From assembly GCA_018268465.1 (NCBI GenBank), contig JAFDWN010000036.1:60735-124734 (forward strand): a stretch of DNA of 64,000 nt, in the 5' to 3' direction. The translations under genes and the position numbers were made by a program. Of the stretch, positions 34,000 to 42,724 are shown piece after piece (within the stretch, counting starts at the first letter, position 1; each line of letters starts with the position of its first letter). This stretch comes from Actinomycetota bacterium (GTDB lineage Bacteria > Actinomycetota > Actinomycetes > Mycobacteriales > Mycobacteriaceae). The notes under the pieces are model-generated. The model saw only the letters and a list, made by a program, of their open reading frames with translations, was not told the origin of the DNA and searched no databases.

Positions 34000-35066
34000 C
34001 CGAAGAACATGTTGCGACGGCCGGCCAGCAGCTGATACAGGGTCTGCTGGATGGTCTCGCGCACCTGGTCGGTGAGTTCGAACGTCACCATCGGATCGTC
34101 GGCCGCCGAGTCCTCGTAGTCGGCGGTCGGAATCGGCTCGCCGAACTGGATGTGCCATTTCGACGGCAGGGGCACCAGCCCGAACGGGCCCGCAAGCGGG
34201 AACAACGGGGTGATCGGGAAGTACGGCAGGCCGAGCACCCGCGCCAGCAGTTTGACGTCGGCGATCATCGGATAGATCTCCTCGGAGCCGACGATCGAGC
34301 ACGGCACGATCGGCGCCTTGGTGCGCAGCGCCGCGGACACGAACCCGCCCCGGCCGAACCGCTGCAGCTTGTAGCGGTCCTTGAAGTGTTTGCCGAGACC
34401 TTTGTAGCCCTCGGGGAAGACCGCGGTCAGTTCACCCGCGGCCAGCAGACGGTGTGCGTCGGGAATGCACGCCATGGTGTGGCCTGCCTTGCGCGCCGCC
34501 TGCCCGAGCACCGGCATGTCGAACACCATGTCGGCGGCCAGCAGTCGCAGATCGCGATGGGTCGGGTGGTTGTCGTGCACCGCCACGGCGGTCATCAGAC
34601 CGTCGAATGGCAGCACCCCCGCGTGGTTGGCTACCACGAGCGCTGCGCCGGTCTCCGGCAGATTCTCGATGCCGCTGACCTCCACCCGGAACCACGAATT
34701 GAACAGCACCCGCATCAACGGCAGGAAGACCGCATTGTTGAGGTGCCGGTCGAATCCGAACTCGTCGACGGTGTAGTCGCCGGACATTCGTCTGCGGACG
34801 AATTCGGCGACCGCGGAGATGTTCTTCGCGAGTTCCGTCGGCGTGTCGTCGACGGGCGTGTCGGTGGCGCCGCGCCGCTGATCGATCTCCCTGACCACCG
34901 CGGCGATCTGTTCGGCCGACGCCCGGCCGCCCGGATCGGTCAGCAGGGACGGATGTCTGCGCGCACTCTCCGTTCGCTGGCCGGCCCGCCGAGCAGCCGA
35001 CGCTCTATTCGAATTCGCATGCAGCGGAATAACTTTCGCCTTGGGTTCAACCGCCAAATTAGACAC
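33996..35066 (-). CDS. PlsC-family acyltransferase (Rv0502-like)
   Basis: A 356-residue acyltransferase of the lysophospholipid / 1-acylglycerol-phosphate family. A disordered basic N-terminus of about 60 residues precedes [29 protein letters not shown], in which NHAGVLPFD is the catalytic His/Asp box, and [14 protein letters not shown] is the FPEG substrate box. It starts with GTG 35066. In M. tuberculosis the mycolate cyclopropane synthase cmaA2 lies next to this gene; here it is absent and the dehydratase gene abuts directly. It probably acts in membrane phospholipid synthesis. Confidence 0.88.
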   Translation of the reverse strand: MSNLAVEPKAKVIPLHANSNRASAARRAGQRTESARRHPSLLTDPGGRASAEQIAAVVREIDQRRGATDTPVDDTPTELAKNISAVAEFVRRRMSGDYTVDEFGFDRHLNNAVFLPLMRVLFNSWFRVEVSGIENLPETGAALVVANHAGVLPFDGLMTAVAVHDNHPTHRDLRLLAADMVFDMPVLGQAARKAGHTMACIPDAHRLLAAGELTAVFPEGYKGLGKHFKDRYKLQRFGRGGFVSAALRTKAPIVPCSIVGSEEIYPMIADVKLLARVLGLPYFPITPLFPLAGPFGLVPLPSKWHIQFGEPIPTADYEDSAADDPMVTFELTDQVRETIQQTLYQLLAGRRNMFFG

Positions 35067-35096
35067 CTTCTCCCACCCCGGAATTTGAGACTGGAT

Positions 35097-36206
35097 CTAA
35101 CGTCCCCATCGCTGCGCCGCCGCCACGGCGCGACTCTCCACTGAGCGTACCCATCGAGGGTCGATGATCGGAGTCAATCCACGGCCACGGACGTAATCGT
35201 CGAAAGCCTCGACGGTCGTCCACTTCGGCGTGTAGCCGAGGTCGTTTCGCATTCGCGCGGTGTCCATCACCCGGCCATAACGCAGGTAATTGACCTGTTC
35301 CCGGTCGATTTCGGTGTAGCTGGCGTGCACCACCGAATTCACCGCCCACAACGCCGGTCGCGGCACCGGCAGTCCAATGCGGCCCGACCTGCGAATCGCC
35401 TGGGACATCATCATCACGCCGGAGGCTCCGACGTTGAACGTTCCCGCGCGGCCGGACACGGTCGCGTGTTCGAGCGCACCGAGTGCGTCCTGTTCGTGCA
35501 GCAACTGCAGCCGGGCATCATGCCCGACGATCGTCGGCACCACCGGGCCCGCGAGGAACCGCGACAGCGCGGTGTCCATTCCCGGCCCGATCATGTTGGC
35601 CAGCCGCAGTATCGTGACCGCGATGTCGGGGCGACGCCGGCCCAGGCCGCGCAGATAACCCTCGATGTCGATGCTGTCCCTGGCGAAACCCTCGCCCGGC
35701 GGCCGGCGCGCACTGCTGTCCTCGGTGAACAGCACCGGATCGCGGGAGCTCGATCCGTACACCTCGGAGGTGGACTTGAGCACCACCCGGCGCACCGACG
35801 GCGCCTTCTGGCACGCCGCGAACAACTGGATGGCGCCCATCACGTTGAGTTCCTTCAGCGTCGCCCGCCCGCCCGAGCGGGGAGCGTAGGACGCCGCGGC
35901 GGCGTGCACGACCGTGTCGACGTCGCCGTTCCGGATCACCTTGGCGATGAACGGGTTCCGGATGTCGGCGCGGACGAACTCGGCGCGCCCCATCCGGCGC
36001 AGCAGATCCTTGCTGGGCGCGATCGCGTCGACCGCGATGATGTGGTTGATCAGCGGGTTCTGGGCCAGCCGGGCGACCAGGTAGCCGCCGAGGAACCGGC
36101 ACGCCCCGGTAACCAGGACCACCTTCGGATAGTTCGCCGCGTCGCCCGTGCCGGAACCGGTGGACCCGGCGTTCTGACGCCCGCCGGGGCGACCCTCGGA
36201 ATCCAT
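35097..36206 (-). CDS. NAD-dependent epimerase/dehydratase (GalE2-like)
   Basis: A 369-residue extended SDR. The Rossmann motif is VVLVTGACRFLGGYLVARL (with Ala-Cys where TGGAGFIG is usual), followed by VRADIRN and VVHAAAASYAPRS. The expected YxxxK dyad is not evident: the region reads SIDIEGYLRGLG. This argues for an atypical SDR or a sugar-nucleotide binding role rather than a standard UDP-galactose epimerase. ATG 36206 is adopted over GTG 36209. It lies 30 bp upstream of the acyltransferase in the same direction. Corresponds to Rv0501 (galE2). Confidence 0.85.
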   Translation of the reverse strand: MDSEGRPGGRQNAGSTGSGTGDAANYPKVVLVTGACRFLGGYLVARLAQNPLINHIIAVDAIAPSKDLLRRMGRAEFVRADIRNPFIAKVIRNGDVDTVVHAAAASYAPRSGGRATLKELNVMGAIQLFAACQKAPSVRRVVLKSTSEVYGSSSRDPVLFTEDSSARRPPGEGFARDSIDIEGYLRGLGRRRPDIAVTILRLANMIGPGMDTALSRFLAGPVVPTIVGHDARLQLLHEQDALGALEHATVSGRAGTFNVGASGVMMMSQAIRRSGRIGLPVPRPALWAVNSVVHASYTEIDREQVNYLRYGRVMDTARMRNDLGYTPKWTTVEAFDDYVRGRGLTPIIDPRWVRSVESRAVAAAQRWGR

Positions 36207-36279
36207 CACGTCAGCCTATCGGCCCGCAACGACAGGTACTTGCCGAGCGGCTGCGAGCTACGTGTCGAGCGCCTGAAAG

Positions 36280-36381
36280 TTACTTGCCGAGTTTTCTGCG
36301 CTGCACCCGGGTGCGACGAAGCAGCTTGCGGTGCTTCTTCTTCGACATGCGCTTACGCCGCTTCTTGATGACTGAACCCAT
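36280..36381 (-). CDS. Small ribosomal subunit protein bS22 (AURKAIP1/COX24 domain)
   Basis: A 33-residue, extremely basic protein: [12 protein letters not shown], then [12 protein letters not shown] and QRRKLGK at the C-terminus. It was missed by length thresholds but is unmistakable. It matches the tiny mycobacterial 30S protein bS22 that binds near the decoding centre, equivalent to Rv0500B. The stop is TTA at 36280-36282 read on the minus strand and the ATG is at 36379-36381. It lies 74 bp upstream of the galE2-like gene and 137 bp downstream of the excisionase-like gene. Confidence 0.93.
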
Positions 36382-36518
36382 GAACTCCGCTTACCTAGCT
36401 CTTCGCATTCCACGCAGTTCCGCCCATGCGGAACTGAACTCGACCCGGTCACCTTACCCGGGTGCCCCGATCGAAGCGAAAACACCCGCCCGGTGCCGGC
36501 CGTTCCCGCCGCGGCGAC

Positions 36519-36776
36519 TCAACCGGCGTCGAAGTACGACGTCTCCAACAGGTCGTGGACGGCCTTCGCATGCACCCGGAACGACCGGCCGACGCGGACT
36601 GCGGGCAGTTCGCCGTTGTGCACAAGCCGGTACACCGTCATCTTGCTGACTCTCATCAGCGACGCCACTTCGGCGACGGTGAGAAATTGAGCTCGTGGCG
36701 GCTGTCCGTCGGCAGCGCCACCATCCCGCTTGCCGCCAGCCGAATCCCGTGCCGATGGCCCGTTCATAGACGTCAT
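36519..36776 (-). CDS. Excisionase-family helix-turn-helix protein (Rv0500A-like)
   Basis: An 85-residue protein whose C-terminal 55 residues form a winged HTH of the excisionase/MerR class: QFLTVAEVASLMRVSKMTVYRLVHNGELPAVRVGRSFRVHAKAV, given here only as a description of the region near residues 30-75. The N-terminus is disordered. ATG 36776 is selected by family length; an in-frame ATG at 36767 is possible. No phage genes are nearby, so it is a chromosomal DNA-binding protein conserved next to proC in mycobacteria. Confidence 0.88.
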   Translation of the reverse strand: MTSMNGPSARDSAGGKRDGGAADGQPPRAQFLTVAEVASLMRVSKMTVYRLVHNGELPAVRVGRSFRVHAKAVHDLLETSYFDAG

Positions 36777-36916
36777 CGCAACCCAATCCATCAGGCCCGG
36801 GCCGTTCCAGCGGCTTCCCCACCGCTGGCACGAAACCCGTGCATACAACGAGGAGAATAGCGGGACCAATGGGGTTACTGCGACGGGTGTGGGGTAATCC
36901 GTCGAAAAAACCTGAA

Positions 36917-37801
36917 CTACTGTGGTGTAATTCCCAGCTGCGCGGAGCGGAGCTTGGCGGCCTCGACGGCGTCGGCCACCGCCGCACGCAACCCGCCCCG
37001 TTCGAGTTCACGCAGGCCAGCGGCCGTGGTGCCGCCCGGCGAGGTGACCGTGGCCCGCAGCTGCGCGGCAGTGGTGTCGATGGCGGTGCCCAGCGCCACA
37101 TCCCCCGACGGGTTGGCCTCGTCCAGGCGCTCCAACAACATCGCCGCCGAACCCGCCATGGTTTGCACGACCAGATCGGTGGAGACCGAACGGGTCAGCC
37201 CCGCCGCCACCCCGGCATCCACGAGCGCCTCGACCATCAGGAAGAAGTAGGCCGGGCCCGAGCCCGACACCGCGGTCACCGCGTCCAGTTGTGCTTCGGC
37301 AACGGTGAGCACACCGCCCACCGAGTGGAAGATCGCCGACGCCTCCTTGAGATGCTCGGCGGTCGCGAACCGGCCGGCGGCCAGGGCGCTGACGCCGCCG
37401 CCGACAACCACCGGAGCATTGGGCATAACCCGGATGACGGGTGAGCCCGCGGGCAGTTTGGCCTCGTAGAACGCGGTGGTGACACCGGCGGCGATGGTCA
37501 CGAAAACCTGCTCGGCGGTGTCGGTCTCGGCATGCGCGGCGGCGTCGGCGACTTCGCTGACCACGGGGTCGACGTCGGTGGGTTTGACCGCGACGATGAC
37601 GAAGCGGGCGTTCTCCGCGGCGTCGGCCACCGAGGTCACGAACACCGAGTACCGCTCCGACAGGTATTTGGCGCGGTCGGCGTTCTTCTCCGCCACCACC
37701 AGGTCCTTGACCTGCCTGCCGGACCGCAGCAGCCCGGACAGCAGCGCCTCGCCCATACTTCCGCCGCCGATGATCGCGATTCTGGCCATGGCGCACAGCA
37801 T
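36917..37801 (-). CDS. proC: Pyrroline-5-carboxylate reductase
   Basis: A 294-residue enzyme reducing pyrroline-5-carboxylate to proline. The NAD(P)-binding motif is ARIAIIGGGSMGEALLSGL, and VIRVMPNAPVVVGGGVSA, AVSGSGPAYFFLMVEAL and TSPGGTTAAGLRELE are family signatures of the active site and dimer interface. ATG 37801 gives the MLCAMARIAI start that matches the recalled M. tuberculosis protein; ATG 37789 is an alternative. It lies 82 bp after the TIM-barrel gene on the same strand. Corresponds to Rv0500. Confidence 0.94.
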   Translation of the reverse strand: MLCAMARIAIIGGGSMGEALLSGLLRSGRQVKDLVVAEKNADRAKYLSERYSVFVTSVADAAENARFVIVAVKPTDVDPVVSEVADAAAHAETDTAEQVFVTIAAGVTTAFYEAKLPAGSPVIRVMPNAPVVVGGGVSALAAGRFATAEHLKEASAIFHSVGGVLTVAEAQLDAVTAVSGSGPAYFFLMVEALVDAGVAAGLTRSVSTDLVVQTMAGSAAMLLERLDEANPSGDVALGTAIDTTAAQLRATVTSPGGTTAAGLRELERGGLRAAVADAVEAAKLRSAQLGITPQ

Positions 37802-37883
37802 TGCATGTCGGCGCCCACGGACGTGATTCCCGGGGTGGCCGGGGCCGCCCGTCGCACCGCCGCGCCAGGCATTCGCACTCCCG

Positions 37884-38729
37884 TCAGCGCAGCAGGTGTG
37901 CCCTGGCGAACTGCAGGGATTCGGTGAGCAGCTCGTCGCGCTCGGCGGCGGTCCGCGCACCCGAGGTGGTGACCTCCAGGATCACGTGACCGCTGAAGTC
38001 GCTGTTGGCCAGCGTCTGGCACACCTCGACGGTGGGCTGGGTGCCGCGCCCGGGCACCAGATGTTCGTCGGTGGACGCACCGCTGCCGTCGCACAGGTGC
38101 AGGTGCACCAAGCCGTCGCCCATCCGCTGGGCCATGTCGACGGCGTCGGTGCCCGCGGTGGCGGTGTGGGAGAGATCCAGCGTGTAGTGGGCGTGGTTGC
38201 CGTCCAGCGGGTCGTAGGACGGGGCGAACGCGGAGATACCGGGTCCGGGCCTGCCACCGCGTTTACGCATCCGCTCGATGGACGTCTGGCCCGCGCCGAA
38301 GAACCGGTCGGCCCGGAACGGAAACATGTTCTCCACCGCGACCAGGACGTCGCTGCCGGCTTCCAGCTCGGCAACCTGATCGCTGAACCCCTCCGCGTAG
38401 CGCCGCTGCCACCGGAAGGGTGGATGCACCACCACCGTCTGGGCGCCGAGCGTTTCGGCGGCCCGCACGCTGCGCTCCAGTTTCGTGATCGGGTTGGCCC
38501 CCCACACCCGCTGCGAGATCAGCAGGCACGGCGCATGCACGGACAGCACGGGCACGTCGTAGCGTTCGGACAGCCTCGCGACGGCCTCCATGTCCTGGCT
38601 GACCGATTCGGCCCACACCATGAGTTCGACGCCGTCGTAACCCAGGCGAGCGGCGCTCTCGAAGGCGGCTTCGGTCCTCAGGGGATAGACGGAGGCCGTC
38701 GACAGACCGACCTTGATGGCTGGGCGCAC
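37884..38729 (-). CDS. Sugar phosphate isomerase/epimerase-like TIM barrel (Rv0498-like)
   Basis: A 281-residue xylose-isomerase-like TIM barrel. It starts VGLSTASVYPLRTEAAFESAARLGYDGVELM, with metal-ligand candidates Glu in VELM, His in LSVHAPCL and VVVHPPF, Glu in VAVENMFP, Asp/His in LDLSHTATAG and His in LVHLHLCDG, plus the final Glu in ILEVTTSG. The metal site looks intact, so an isomerase, epimerase or endonuclease IV-like activity is likely; the substrate is unknown. GTG 38729 start. Eight bp separate it from the upstream membrane protein gene. Confidence 0.85.
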   Translation of the reverse strand: MRPAIKVGLSTASVYPLRTEAAFESAARLGYDGVELMVWAESVSQDMEAVARLSERYDVPVLSVHAPCLLISQRVWGANPITKLERSVRAAETLGAQTVVVHPPFRWQRRYAEGFSDQVAELEAGSDVLVAVENMFPFRADRFFGAGQTSIERMRKRGGRPGPGISAFAPSYDPLDGNHAHYTLDLSHTATAGTDAVDMAQRMGDGLVHLHLCDGSGASTDEHLVPGRGTQPTVEVCQTLANSDFSGHVILEVTTSGARTAAERDELLTESLQFARAHLLR

Positions 38730-38736
38730 CGCGCCC

Positions 38737-39909
38737 CTAGCCGGACTGCAGCAGCGCCAGCGGCCCCAGCGTCACCAGCGCGCCGACCGCCACCGCGATC
38801 AGGGTGCTGCCGATGTCCTCCGTCTTGCGCACCACCCGCACACCGACCACCAATCCGAGTATCACCAGCACCGAGAGCACCAGCGCGACGATGTTGTTCC
38901 ACTTCCACAACTGGTCGAAAGCCACGAACAGGCCGGCGCCGAGGGCGACCGCAACGACACACTGCCCCACCACGACGGCGCCGTGCACCAGGGTCGACGA
39001 CTTCGTGGCCGGGCTCTGCTCGTCGGATTCGTCGTCGTCGGTGTCCCGGTCCGCCTCGTCGGCATCGTCGAGGTCGGCGGCGTCGTCGCCCAGATCGATG
39101 TCCTCCGGGCCGATGTCGCCGCGCCGGCGGGCGATGTCGTCGGCGACGGACTGGCCGCCGAACAGCGGATCTTGGGACGAGCGCAGATAGGACGGCAGTT
39201 CGTCGGCGTCGGCGGCGTCGTCGGGCGTGGCGGCCTCGGGCGCGGCGTCGTCGTCGTAGTCGACCTCGGGCTCTTCGAGGTCCAGTGCACCGTCGAGCGA
39301 GTCGTCGTCGTCGGCGACCGGGTCGGGGCTCATCTCCTCCGCCCCGCCGGAGGTCTCCGGCGTGCGCGCCGGGCGGCGGCGCTGCGGGGTGAAGTCCAGC
39401 GGCTCCGGCTCGGCGTCGCGCGCCTCCAGATGGGCGGCGTATTCGGCGACGGCGTCGGCGTAGTCGTCGTCATCGGTGTCGGTGCCGGATGGGGCCTCGG
39501 TGTCGGACGGGGTCTCGGTGTCGGCGGCGTCGGAATGCTCGACCGGGACGTCCTCGGCGGTCTGCGCGCCCGCCCCGTTGGTGTGCACCGTGTCGAGGTG
39601 TCCGGCCGGCGGCGGAGCGTCGGAATCCGCAGGCGCGGCGGTGTCCGTCGCGGCGGACTGGGCAGCCTCGGCGGGTTCGGGACGCTCTCCCGGCTTCTCG
39701 GGGGGCTGCTCGGGCGCCTTCTGGGCGGGTTTGACGTCGGCGGTGACGATGGGGATCTCGCCGGTCAGCTCCGCGACGGTGACGGCGTCGGCGTTGCCCC
39801 GGCGGCGGCGCCGCCGCCCACCCACGGGTGGAGCGCCGATCGTGCCGTTCTTAGCCAGCAACTCCGCGACCGAAATGGGGCGAGTGCTGCTGTTGTCTGG
39901 TCCTGTCAT
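38737..39909 (-). CDS. Acidic low-complexity membrane protein (Rv0497-like)
   Basis: A 390-residue protein with three parts: residues 1-40 with the short motif RPISVAELLAKNGTIG and a [10 protein letters not shown] basic patch; about 230 residues of acidic, Asp/Glu/Pro/Ala-rich disorder; and a C-terminal membrane domain of three to four helices (VHGAVVVGQCVVAVALGAGLFVAF, VALVLSVLVILGLVVGV, LIAVAVGALVTLGPLALL). The VAELLxKNG motif recurs in mycobacterial cell-envelope and divisome-associated proteins. Function unknown. Confidence 0.8.
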   Translation of the reverse strand: MTGPDNSSTRPISVAELLAKNGTIGAPPVGGRRRRRRGNADAVTVAELTGEIPIVTADVKPAQKAPEQPPEKPGERPEPAEAAQSAATDTAAPADSDAPPPAGHLDTVHTNGAGAQTAEDVPVEHSDAADTETPSDTEAPSGTDTDDDDYADAVAEYAAHLEARDAEPEPLDFTPQRRRPARTPETSGGAEEMSPDPVADDDDSLDGALDLEEPEVDYDDDAAPEAATPDDAADADELPSYLRSSQDPLFGGQSVADDIARRRGDIGPEDIDLGDDAADLDDADEADRDTDDDESDEQSPATKSSTLVHGAVVVGQCVVAVALGAGLFVAFDQLWKWNNIVALVLSVLVILGLVVGVRVVRKTEDIGSTLIAVAVGALVTLGPLALLQSG

Positions 39910-39942
39910 TGTGTGCTGCCTCTGGGCCTTACCACTCGGTTC

Positions 39943-40000
39943 TGTCGGCGCCGGTGCGCTTCCGGTCGTGATGTCGGCGCCGGTGCGCCTCGGGTCCTGA
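39943..40000. repeat. 29-bp tandem duplication
   Basis: Two adjacent 29-bp units (39943-39971 and 39972-40000) both begin TGTCGGCGCCGGTGCGC and end with GGTC-TGA; they differ at three positions. They fill the gap between the ppx-like gene stop and the acidic membrane protein start. Upstream of a start codon they could alter expression as a simple variable-number repeat. Confidence 0.75.
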
Positions 40001-40003
40001 CAC

Positions 40004-40969
40004 TCAGCGTCCCCGTACGGACGTCTCCACCAAGGCGGTTCCGTCGGCTTCGCTGTCGAGTTTCCGCAGAATCAGGCCCTCCCGCAACGCCCACGGGCAA
40101 ATGTCGACGGACTCGATCGACAACGCGCGCATACTCGCCTCGGCGACCAGGGCGCCGGCCACGATCTGTGGCGCCCGCTCGGCACTCACCCCTTCCAACT
40201 CCGCACGGTCAGCCGCGGTCATCCTAGAGATGAATGCTATGAGCTGCCTTAATCCGGTCGCCGTCAGCGTCCGTTTGACACGCGGTCCCGCCCCGGACGG
40301 GGCCGCGCCGGTCAGCCGGGCCAGCGACCGGAACGTCTTGGACGTGGCCACCGTGAGGTCGGGGGTGCCACCGTCGAGCATCACCGCACCGGCCTCGGCC
40401 AGCTCGGTGGCCAGCCAGTCGCGCAACACCGCGATGCGGCGCCGGCCCGGCGGGTCGTCGGGCAGCCACTCCCGCGTCAACCGGCCCGCACCCAGCGGCA
40501 ACGACAACGCGACCTCGGGTTCCTCGTCGACGCCGTTGGACAGTTCCAAGGATCCGCCACCGATGTCGATGTTGATGATCCGGCCCGCGCTCCAGCCGTA
40601 CCAGCGCCGCACCGCCAGGAACGTCAGACGGGATTCGTCGACCCCGCTGAGCACCTGCAACTCCACCCCGGTCTCCGCGCGGACCCTGGCGAGCACATCC
40701 TCGGAGTTGCGCGCGTCACGCACCGCGGAGGTGGCGAACGCCATCAGCTCGGCGCAGCCGGAACTGGCGGCGATCTTGGCGAATTCGTCGATCGTGTCGA
40801 TGAGGGCGTCCGCACCCTTGCGCGTCAGCTTTCCCGAGTTGTCGATGGCCTCCGCGAGACGCAGTGCGGCCTTGGTGGAACTCATCGGCGTCGGGTGCCC
40901 GCCGCGCCGCGCATCCACCACCAAGAGGTGGACCGTGTTACTACCGACGTCCAGCACGCCCAATCGCAC
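40004..40969 (-). CDS. Ppx/GppA-family phosphatase
   Basis: A 321-residue ASKHA-fold exopolyphosphatase / guanosine pentaphosphatase relative. The phosphate loop 1 is LGVLDVGSNTVHLLVVD, the catalytic region is FATSAVRDARNSEDV, the second loop is NIDIGGGSLELS, and LSLPLGAGRLTREW is conserved. It lacks the C-terminal HD-like domains of E. coli Ppx, as in the short actinobacterial form. It may degrade polyphosphate or (p)ppGpp, which is notable with a PPK2 gene at 63 kb and RegX3-SenX3 phosphate sensing at 42 kb. Corresponds to Rv0496. Confidence 0.9.
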   Translation of the reverse strand: MRLGVLDVGSNTVHLLVVDARRGGHPTPMSSTKAALRLAEAIDNSGKLTRKGADALIDTIDEFAKIAASSGCAELMAFATSAVRDARNSEDVLARVRAETGVELQVLSGVDESRLTFLAVRRWYGWSAGRIINIDIGGGSLELSNGVDEEPEVALSLPLGAGRLTREWLPDDPPGRRRIAVLRDWLATELAEAGAVMLDGGTPDLTVATSKTFRSLARLTGAAPSGAGPRVKRTLTATGLRQLIAFISRMTAADRAELEGVSAERAPQIVAGALVAEASMRALSIESVDICPWALREGLILRKLDSEADGTALVETSVRGR

Positions 40970-41126
40970 GGAAACAACCTAGCTGGCGGGATGCGCGTCG
41001 GGAAAAACGCCGGGCCGGGCGGTCGGGAAAACACCCGAGCGGGAGGTGGAACGCCACCGGGGACACGGCTGTGAAAAACGGCGCGCCCGACCCGGGCGCG
41101 GAGGGGGTCGTCTACCGTGGAAACCC

Positions 41127-41912
41127 GTGACAGCCTGGTCTGCCGATCACCCCGGCGAGGTGGAACTGGACTTCGCCCGCGAGTGGGTGGAGTTCTTCGA
41201 CCCGGACAATCCCGAACACGTCATCGCCGCCGATATGACATGGCTGCTGTCGCGCTGGACGTGTGTGTTCGGAACCCCGGCATGCCGCGGGACCGTGGCG
41301 GGGCGGCCCGACGACGGGTGCTGTTCACACGGCGCGTTTCTGTCCGACGACGACGACCGCGCCCGGCTCGACGATGCGGTCAAACAGCTCACCGACGACG
41401 ATTGGGAGTTCCGGGACAAAGGCCTCGGCAAGAAGGGCTACCTGGAGATGGACGAGTACGACGGCAAACCCAATCTCCGCACCCGAAAGTACCGGGGCGC
41501 CTGCATCTTTCTGAACCGGCCCGGCTTCGGTGCGGGCGCCGGATGCGCGCTGCACACCAAGGCCCTGCAACTGGGTGTCGAACCGCTGAGCATGAAACCC
41601 GACGTGTGCTGGCAGCTGCCCGTCCGGCGCACTCAGGAGTGGGTCACCCGGCCCGACGGGTCGGAGATCCTCAAGACGACCATCACCGAATACGACCGGC
41701 GCGGCTGGGGTGAGGGCGGCGCGGATCTGCACTGGTACTGCACCGGGGACCCCGCCGCGCACGTCGGCGCGAGGGCGGTGTGGGAGTCCTACGGCCCCGA
41801 ACTCACCGAACTGCTCGGTGAGAAGGCCTACGCCGAGCTGGCCGCGATCTGCAAGCGGCGCAGCGGATTGGGACTCATCGCCGTCCATCCCGCCACGCGG
41901 GCCGCCGAGTGA
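41127..41912 (+). CDS. Conserved cysteine-rich protein of unknown function (Rv0495c-like)
   Basis: A 261-residue soluble protein from GTG 41127. Cysteines are clustered: [43 protein letters not shown] and [11 protein letters not shown], and a late HWYCTGD. The pattern suggests a metal centre, similar in spirit to YkgJ-type cysteine cluster proteins, but the exact fold was not recognised. It diverges from the ppx-like gene (157-bp gap) and converges on regX3. An upstream in-frame GTG at 41046 would add 27 Arg-rich residues and looks artefactual. Confidence 0.8.
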   Translation: MTAWSADHPGEVELDFAREWVEFFDPDNPEHVIAADMTWLLSRWTCVFGTPACRGTVAGRPDDGCCSHGAFLSDDDDRARLDDAVKQLTDDDWEFRDKGLGKKGYLEMDEYDGKPNLRTRKYRGACIFLNRPGFGAGAGCALHTKALQLGVEPLSMKPDVCWQLPVRRTQEWVTRPDGSEILKTTITEYDRRGWGEGGADLHWYCTGDPAAHVGARAVWESYGPELTELLGEKAYAELAAICKRRSGLGLIAVHPATRAAE

Positions 41913-42020
41913 CCCGATGAGCACGGCCCTTTCCGCCCGCGAGCAGTCGCAAAAGGCCCGCTAAACAGCCCATTTGGGGTGCTTTCCCGTCCGCTCGCGG
42001 CGGCGGGAGGAAGGCCGGGG

Positions 42021-42707
42021 TCAGCCTTCCAGCTTGTAGCCCAGGCCGCGCACCGTCACCAGATGCACCGGGTTGGCGGGGTCGGCTTCGATCTTCGACC
42101 GCAGCCTCTTGACGTGCACGTCGAGGGTCTTGGTGTCTCCGACGTAGTCCGCACCCCATACCCGATCGATCAACTGCCCACGGGTGAGTACCCGGCCGCT
42201 GTTGCGCATCAGGTATTCGAGCAGGTCGAATTCCTTGAGCGGCAACGTGATCGGCTCACTGTTGACGCTGACCACGTGGCGTTCGACGTCCATCCGCACG
42301 GGGCCGGCCTCCAGCACACCGTCACCGATTCCGGTGTCGTCGGATTCGCTGCCGCGCCGCAGCACCGCACGGATCCGCGCGATCAGCTCGCGCGCGGAAT
42401 ACGGCTTGGTGACGTAGTCGTCGGCGCCGAGCTCCAGGCCGACGACCTTGTCGATCTCGCTGTCACGTGCGGTCACCATGATGACCGGCACGCTGGAGCG
42501 CGACCGCAGCTGTTTGCAGACGTCGGTTCCGCTCATACCGGGCAGCATCAGATCCAGCAGCACGATGTCGGCACCCGACCGGTCGAATTCGGCGAGCGCG
42601 GACGGCCCGTCGGCGACCACGGTCGCCTCGAAACCCTCCTTGCGCAGCAGAAATGCCAGGGGATCGGCCAGGGACTCCTCGTCCTCCACGATCAACACAC
42701 TGGTCAT
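42021..42707 (-). CDS. regX3: Response regulator RegX3
   Basis: A 228-residue OmpR/PhoB-family regulator that controls phosphate-starvation genes in mycobacteria. The receiver has the acidic pair in LIVEDEESL, Asp52 in IVLLDLMLPGMSG, the switch Thr in VTARDSE and Lys in DYVTKPYSARELI. The winged-helix output domain contains LPLKEFDLLEYLMRNSGRVLTRGQLIDRVWG and TLDVHVKRLRSKIE. ATG 42707. It follows senX3 by only 17 bp, so the intergenic MIRU repeats known in M. tuberculosis are absent here. Confidence 0.96.
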   Translation of the reverse strand: MTSVLIVEDEESLADPLAFLLRKEGFEATVVADGPSALAEFDRSGADIVLLDLMLPGMSGTDVCKQLRSRSSVPVIMVTARDSEIDKVVGLELGADDYVTKPYSARELIARIRAVLRRGSESDDTGIGDGVLEAGPVRMDVERHVVSVNSEPITLPLKEFDLLEYLMRNSGRVLTRGQLIDRVWGADYVGDTKTLDVHVKRLRSKIEADPANPVHLVTVRGLGYKLEG

Positions 42708-42724
42708 CGGTCTTGCGTGTCCTC

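Noticed and set aside
42708-42724. MIRU repeat between senX3 and regX3
   Set aside because: Only 17 bp separate the genes, too short for the element.
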